Shown here one piece after another: positions 59,984 through 64,000 of a stretch of DNA of 64,000 bases. Numbering within the stretch: position 1 is the stretch's first letter; each line of letters opens with the position of its first letter. A model generated the notes under the pieces. The model saw nothing but the letters and a program-made list of their open reading frames with translations. It ran no database searches and was not told the origin of the DNA. This stretch comes from Alistipes timonensis JC136 (lineage in GTDB: Bacteria > Bacteroidota > Bacteroidia > Bacteroidales > Rikenellaceae): the NCBI RefSeq assembly GCF_900107675.1, contig NZ_FNRI01000005.1:306591-370590 (forward strand), written 5' to 3'. The translations under genes and the position numbers were made by a program.

Positions 59984-62263
59984 ATGAAAACGATAAACAG
60001 TTGGAAACTGCTGCTGCTGACGCTCCTCGCGGGCTGTGCGGCAGCCTGCACCGATGATCCGGACGAAGTCCCCGTCATCGAACTCGGGGCCGTCAAAGGC
60101 GAATACATCGTGCCGGCGCAGAGCGGAACGGTCGAGGTCGAGGTCTACAGCAACCGCGGCTGCAACGTCTCGTTTCTCGAAGCAACCCCCTGGGCCGAGG
60201 CCCACGCCGACCAGATTCCGGGCGACGGCTCGTTCAGCGTCACCTACGAAGCCAACGACTCCTTCTCCCGCGTGGCGCGCCTGCTGTTGCAGGACGACAG
60301 CGGACGCCGCCGCGACACGGTCTACATCCGTCAGGAGGGGCTGATCGAGGAGCGGCTGGTGTTTCCCGCGCCGAATATCTCGGTGAAGGGCAGCGCCGCC
60401 GAAGGGTCCGTTTCGGTTCCGCTCGACACCAACATCGGTTCGGACCGCCTCTCAACGAAGATAGTCTATCCAGACGAAGAGGCCGCCAACTGGCTCTCCG
60501 ATGTCCGCATCGACGACGCTTCGGGCAAATTGCTCTTCGCCACGCAGGCCAACCCCGATCCGGAAAACATGCGTTCGGCGGAGATAACCCTCTCGTTCAC
60601 CAACGGCTGGAACAAAGTCACGGCGGCCAAGCTCTACATCGTGCAGGCCAACGCCCGCGACGATTTCGGAACCGAGAAAACTTTCGCGGAGATTCGCGCC
60701 CTGTGCGGTCCCGGGCAGGTCGTAACCGTCGAAAACGACTATTACATTTCAGCATGGGTGGTCAGCGACGCCGCGGGCGGCAACATGGGGGCCAACCTCA
60801 TGACCACCGAATCGACGATCAACTACGAGGTATGCAAGAAGACCGCCTACGTCGAGAGCATCGACGGCAGCCTGGGCTTCCTGATCGAGACCGAAACGGC
60901 CGACGACAACATCTTCATGCGTTACAGCCGCATCCAGCTCTCGCTCAAAGGCGTGCGGCTCGTGCACGACACCGATCCCGACCGTTTCGCCCTCAAAGGC
61001 GTGAAGTCGGCCATGATCATCAGCTCGGAGCTGGGCACGGCGGCGGACATTCCGCGCAAGGAGAAGCGCATCGGCCAGCTGACCGACGACGACATCTACA
61101 CCTACGTCACGCTCACCGACTGCGAACTGCCGATCCGCAAGGGCCCGCTGACGCCGATCAACGAGGGCTACGCCAACGCCACGGGCGCCAACCGCACGGA
61201 GAAGTGCGCATCGCTCGTGCGCGACATCGAGGGCGAGCACATCTACCTCTACACCAACACGACGTGCCTCTACCGCCGCGACGGCAGCCGCCTGCCCTAC
61301 GGTTCGGGCAAACTTTCGGGCATCGTCGTCCACGAGCTGTTCCCGCGCTTCGAGTGGGAGGACAACGCGAGCGGCGACGACGAATCGTACGGGTATATCG
61401 GCCGCTACCAGCTGCGCCACGTCTCGAAATCGGATTTCGACGGACTGGCCGAAGATTTCGAGGACAGTTTCTCGGCGCTGCTGACCGAATACCGTTTCCT
61501 GCAATACGACAACAACAAGGTCTACCCCACCTACGGCACGAACGGCTACCTGACGCACAGCTACAAGGACGGCACCGGCGCGATCAAGATTCTCGCCAAC
61601 GAGGATTTCAGCTACCTCGGCCCCGTGGGCAACAAGTCCTCGTTCATTTTCGGGTCGAACACCGGCAACGTCAACGGCATGGGCATCATCCTCGAAGACG
61701 GAACCGACTGGTGGCGCGACAATCCCGACGTGAACAGCAACACGTCGGGCGACACGTCGGGCGCCGGCAAGGGCAAGGTTCCGCGCAAGAACAGCGCCGA
61801 AGGCCCGGCATGGGTCGACTGGTACTGGTGGGACAAGGCCAACGACCGCGGGCATGCGTGGATCGTGAACTTCTCGACCGAAGGAATCTCGACCGACGTG
61901 CTGTCGATGCAGGTGAGCGTCCTGAACGACCGTTACGACAGCGGCAAATACGGTTCGCCCCGCTATTTCGACGTGGCATGGTCCGAGACGGGCGACATGA
62001 ACGCCGACGGCGACTGGACCTACATCGCCTCCTACACCGTGCCCGACATGGCGCGCTGGACCCCCGCGACACGCTACTGGCAGTATGCGGGCTGGAAACC
62101 CGTCGACGTGAAGCTGCCGCTCGAAATGCTCGGCAAGAAGAATGTCTACATCCGTCTGCAGGCGGCCCGGAACCTCGGCGGAAGCCTCGACGAGTACGCC
62201 GCACAGCCGATCGACTCGCCGTCGTGCATGAACTATTTCGCCATCCGTTACAACAAGAAATAA
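59984..62263 (+). CDS. BACON/DUF5689-like surface lipoprotein
   Basis: The start at 59984 gives a 759-residue lipoprotein (LLAGCAAAC); a 27-codon extension overlapping the previous gene is not credible. Two BACON-like modules (about 30-115 and 120-215) are followed by an OB-fold-like DUF5689-type part (ADDNIFMRYSRIQLSLKGVRL, about 280-400) and a long C-terminal jelly-roll-like domain (FSYLGPVGNKSSFIFGSNTG to CMNYFAIRYNKK). DUF5689 proteins commonly follow SusCD pairs as surface binders. The stop codon lies inside a 13-bp tandem duplication. Confidence 0.75.
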   Translation: MKTINSWKLLLLTLLAGCAAACTDDPDEVPVIELGAVKGEYIVPAQSGTVEVEVYSNRGCNVSFLEATPWAEAHADQIPGDGSFSVTYEANDSFSRVARLLLQDDSGRRRDTVYIRQEGLIEERLVFPAPNISVKGSAAEGSVSVPLDTNIGSDRLSTKIVYPDEEAANWLSDVRIDDASGKLLFATQANPDPENMRSAEITLSFTNGWNKVTAAKLYIVQANARDDFGTEKTFAEIRALCGPGQVVTVENDYYISAWVVSDAAGGNMGANLMTTESTINYEVCKKTAYVESIDGSLGFLIETETADDNIFMRYSRIQLSLKGVRLVHDTDPDRFALKGVKSAMIISSELGTAADIPRKEKRIGQLTDDDIYTYVTLTDCELPIRKGPLTPINEGYANATGANRTEKCASLVRDIEGEHIYLYTNTTCLYRRDGSRLPYGSGKLSGIVVHELFPRFEWEDNASGDDESYGYIGRYQLRHVSKSDFDGLAEDFEDSFSALLTEYRFLQYDNNKVYPTYGTNGYLTHSYKDGTGAIKILANEDFSYLGPVGNKSSFIFGSNTGNVNGMGIILEDGTDWWRDNPDVNSNTSGDTSGAGKGKVPRKNSAEGPAWVDWYWWDKANDRGHAWIVNFSTEGISTDVLSMQVSVLNDRYDSGKYGSPRYFDVAWSETGDMNADGDWTYIASYTVPDMARWTPATRYWQYAGWKPVDVKLPLEMLGKKNVYIRLQAARNLGGSLDEYAAQPIDSPSCMNYFAIRYNKK

Positions 62264-62282
62264 CCGCAAGAAATAACCGCGC

Positions 62283-62316
62283 AGCGGCCGGGACCGGGCA
62301 ATCCGTTCCGGCCGCT
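62283..62316 (+). other. Intergenic hairpin before the GH20 gene
   Basis: A perfect 9-bp stem (AGCGGCCGG / CCGGCCGCT) without a T-run lies between the DUF5689-like gene and GH20. It more likely processes or stabilises the mRNA than ends it. Confidence 0.45.
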
Positions 62317-62336
62317 GACGCCAAAATCCCGAACTT

Positions 62337-63917
62337 ATGCGAAAAACACTGATCCTTGCCGCCGCACTCCTCTCCGCCGCGTGCGCCGAGGTCCCGCAAC
62401 CCGAAATCGACGTCATACCCCGGCCCTTGTCGGTGGAGCAGGGCGACGGCGCGTTCCGCCTCGACCGCAGCTGCCGGATCGGTTACGACGCCCCCTCGCT
62501 GCAATCCGTCGCTGCGCTGTGCGCCGGTTACCTGACCGAAGAGGGTGTGCGGAAACCCGTCGTAGAGGACAAACCCGTACACAAAGGCATCGACCTCCAG
62601 CTGGACGGCACGCTCGCCGGCGAGGAGTACACGCTGAGCGCAACGAAGAAAGGCGTGTCGATCTGCGGCGGATCGCCCCGGGCGGTGCTTTACGGCGTGC
62701 AGACCTTGCGCCAGCTCATCGACGGCGACCGGGTTCCCATCGTGGAGATCCGCGACGAACCCCATTTCGGCTACCGCGGGGCGATGTTCGACGTGGCGCG
62801 CTATTTCTACCCCGTGGAGGATGTCAAACGGTTCATCGACATCCTGGCGCTGCACAAGCTCAACACCTTCCACTGGCACCTGACCGACGACCAGGGATGG
62901 CGCATCGAGATCAAACGCTATCCCGAACTGACACGCATCGGGTCGCAGCGCCGGGAAACGCTGATCGGCCATTACAAGACCTCGAAGGAATACGACGGCA
63001 CGCCCCACGGCGGCTACTATACGCAGGACGAGATCCGTGAGGTGGTGGCCTATGCCGCCGAGCGCTGCATCGACGTCATTCCCGAGATCGAGCTTCCCGG
63101 ACATTCGATGGCGGCCCTGGCGTCGTATCCGTGGCTGGGGTGCACGAAAGGTCCCTACGAGGTGCGCACGACATGGTATTACAGCAGCGACGTGCTCTGC
63201 GCAGGCCGCGAAACGACCTTCGAATTTCTCGAAAACGTGCTTACGGAGGTGCTCGGACTCTTTCCGTCGAAATACATCCACGTCGGCGGCGACGAATGTC
63301 CCAAAATGCGGTGGAAAGCGTGTCCCGACTGCCAGCGTCGCATGCGCCGGGAGGGGCTGAAGGACGAGAACGCCCTTCAAAGCTATTTCGTGTGCCGCAT
63401 CGAGAAGTGGCTCCACGCCCACGGCCGCGAAATGATCGGCTGGGACGAACTGCTCGAAGGCGGCGTCACGCCCTCGACGATCGTCATGTCGTGGCGCGGC
63501 GCGGAAGGCGGCATCGAGGCCGCGAAGCTCGGCAACCGGGCCATCATGTCCCCGCGGTTCTATTTCTACCTCGACTATTACCAGACCTCCGACCCGGAGA
63601 AGAACGGCGAACCGCTCTCGATCGGCCGCAACGTCCCGATCCGCAAACTCTACGGCTACGATCCCTTCGACCGGCTCGACGAGACGCAAAGCCGCAATAT
63701 CCTCGGCATCCAGGCCAATCTGTGGACCGAGTACATCGCCACGATGGACCACGCCGAATATATGCTGCTGCCGCGTCTGGCTGCCATGTCGGAGGTGGCG
63801 TGGGCGACGGAAAGGCGCGACTACGACGATTTCGTGCGCCGGCTCGGAACCCTGCGCGGGCTGTACGACCGCGAGGGCTACCGCTATGCCGACTTCGTCT
63901 TCCGGGGTATCGAATAA
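62337..63917 (+). CDS. Glycoside hydrolase family 20 beta-N-acetylhexosaminidase
   Basis: A 526-residue lipoprotein (LLSAAC). It has the N-terminal GH20b domain (PRPLSVEQGDGAFRLD to LYGVQTLRQLI) and catalytic barrel: DVARYFYPVEDVKRFID, HWHLTDDQGWRIEIK, PEIELPGHSMAA and the catalytic Asp319-Glu320 pair in HVGGDECPK. It removes terminal GlcNAc or GalNAc by a substrate-assisted mechanism. It is the only clear glycosidase of this PUL, implying a HexNAc-capped substrate. Confidence 0.95.
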   Translation: MRKTLILAAALLSAACAEVPQPEIDVIPRPLSVEQGDGAFRLDRSCRIGYDAPSLQSVAALCAGYLTEEGVRKPVVEDKPVHKGIDLQLDGTLAGEEYTLSATKKGVSICGGSPRAVLYGVQTLRQLIDGDRVPIVEIRDEPHFGYRGAMFDVARYFYPVEDVKRFIDILALHKLNTFHWHLTDDQGWRIEIKRYPELTRIGSQRRETLIGHYKTSKEYDGTPHGGYYTQDEIREVVAYAAERCIDVIPEIELPGHSMAALASYPWLGCTKGPYEVRTTWYYSSDVLCAGRETTFEFLENVLTEVLGLFPSKYIHVGGDECPKMRWKACPDCQRRMRREGLKDENALQSYFVCRIEKWLHAHGREMIGWDELLEGGVTPSTIVMSWRGAEGGIEAAKLGNRAIMSPRFYFYLDYYQTSDPEKNGEPLSIGRNVPIRKLYGYDPFDRLDETQSRNILGIQANLWTEYIATMDHAEYMLLPRLAAMSEVAWATERRDYDDFVRRLGTLRGLYDREGYRYADFVFRGIE

Positions 63918-63937
63918 CGCACCTTAAAACGCAAAAA

Positions 63938-64000
63938 ATGAAAAGACTACTGTTTCTCGCCCTCTTCGCCGCCACGGCGGCCCCCTCGAAATCCGCCACG
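63938..64000 (+). CDS. Start of an exported protein (cut by right window edge)
   Basis: An ATG 20 bp after the GH20 stop opens 21 in-frame codons (MKRLLFLALFAATAAPSKSAT), a clear signal-peptide sequence. It is probably another gene of the same PUL; its identity lies outside the window. Confidence 0.7.
   Translation, partial: MKRLLFLALFAATAAPSKSAT

Overview
The window is about 64 kb of a GC-rich Bacteroidales genome. SusC/SusD pairs, a fimbrillin (type V pilus) locus, a hybrid two-component regulator, serine-type sulfatases and promoters of the TAnnTTTG kind all point to Bacteroidetes. The high GC together with gut glycan-degrading content fits an Alistipes-like (Rikenellaceae) gut organism; that genus guess is inference.

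Layout. (1) 1-6565, minus: a pilus/fimbrillin operon made of an OmpA-like/DUF3575 outer-membrane protein, a DUF5119-type lipoprotein, a fimbrillin-family lipoprotein and a very large fimbrillin-like lipoprotein that runs off the left edge. (2) 6838-17358, minus: a polysaccharide utilization locus (SusC, SusD, GH30, SusE/F-position glycan-binding lipoprotein, GH3) whose gene content matches the beta-1,6-glucan (pustulan) locus of B. thetaiotaomicron, with a divergent DUF6377-type membrane regulator (17885-19546). (3) 19650-29419: housekeeping, namely secG, a small conserved protein, lptE, a sigma-54 activator, an HU/CCDC81-type membrane protein, an arginine decarboxylase-like enzyme whose 3' end is tandemly duplicated, a PagL-like lipid A deacylase, a choloylglycine-hydrolase-family enzyme, engB and prs. 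(4) 29497-47260: a heparin/heparan-sulfate island. The minus arm has an HTCS regulator, a PL15-like exolyase, a ROK sugar kinase, a Tat-exported DUF3604/PHP lipoprotein and two sulfatases. The divergent plus arm has two tandem PL12 heparinase III enzymes and a PL13 heparinase I. It has no SusC/SusD of its own. (5) 47309-64000: a second DUF6377 regulator and a plus-strand PUL with two calcineurin-like phosphoesterases, a SusC with a doubled N-terminal domain, SusD, three surface lipoproteins (BACON, jelly-roll-like and DUF5689-like), a GH20 beta-hexosaminidase and the start of another exported protein.

How they work together. The glucan PUL binds, cuts (GH30), imports (SusCD) and trims (GH3) a beta-1,6-glucan. 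The heparin island combines lyases of three families with sulfatases and a kinase that would phosphorylate released glucosamine-type sugars. The last PUL suggests a phosphorylated, HexNAc-containing glycan. The most unusual sequence signal is a set of four G9 homopolymers, each followed by AA. One lies upstream of the pilus operon, and one each lies inside the pilus outer-membrane gene, the glucan SusC and the heparin HTCS. They are candidate phase-variation tracts. No rRNA, tRNA, CRISPR array or insertion sequence was recognised.
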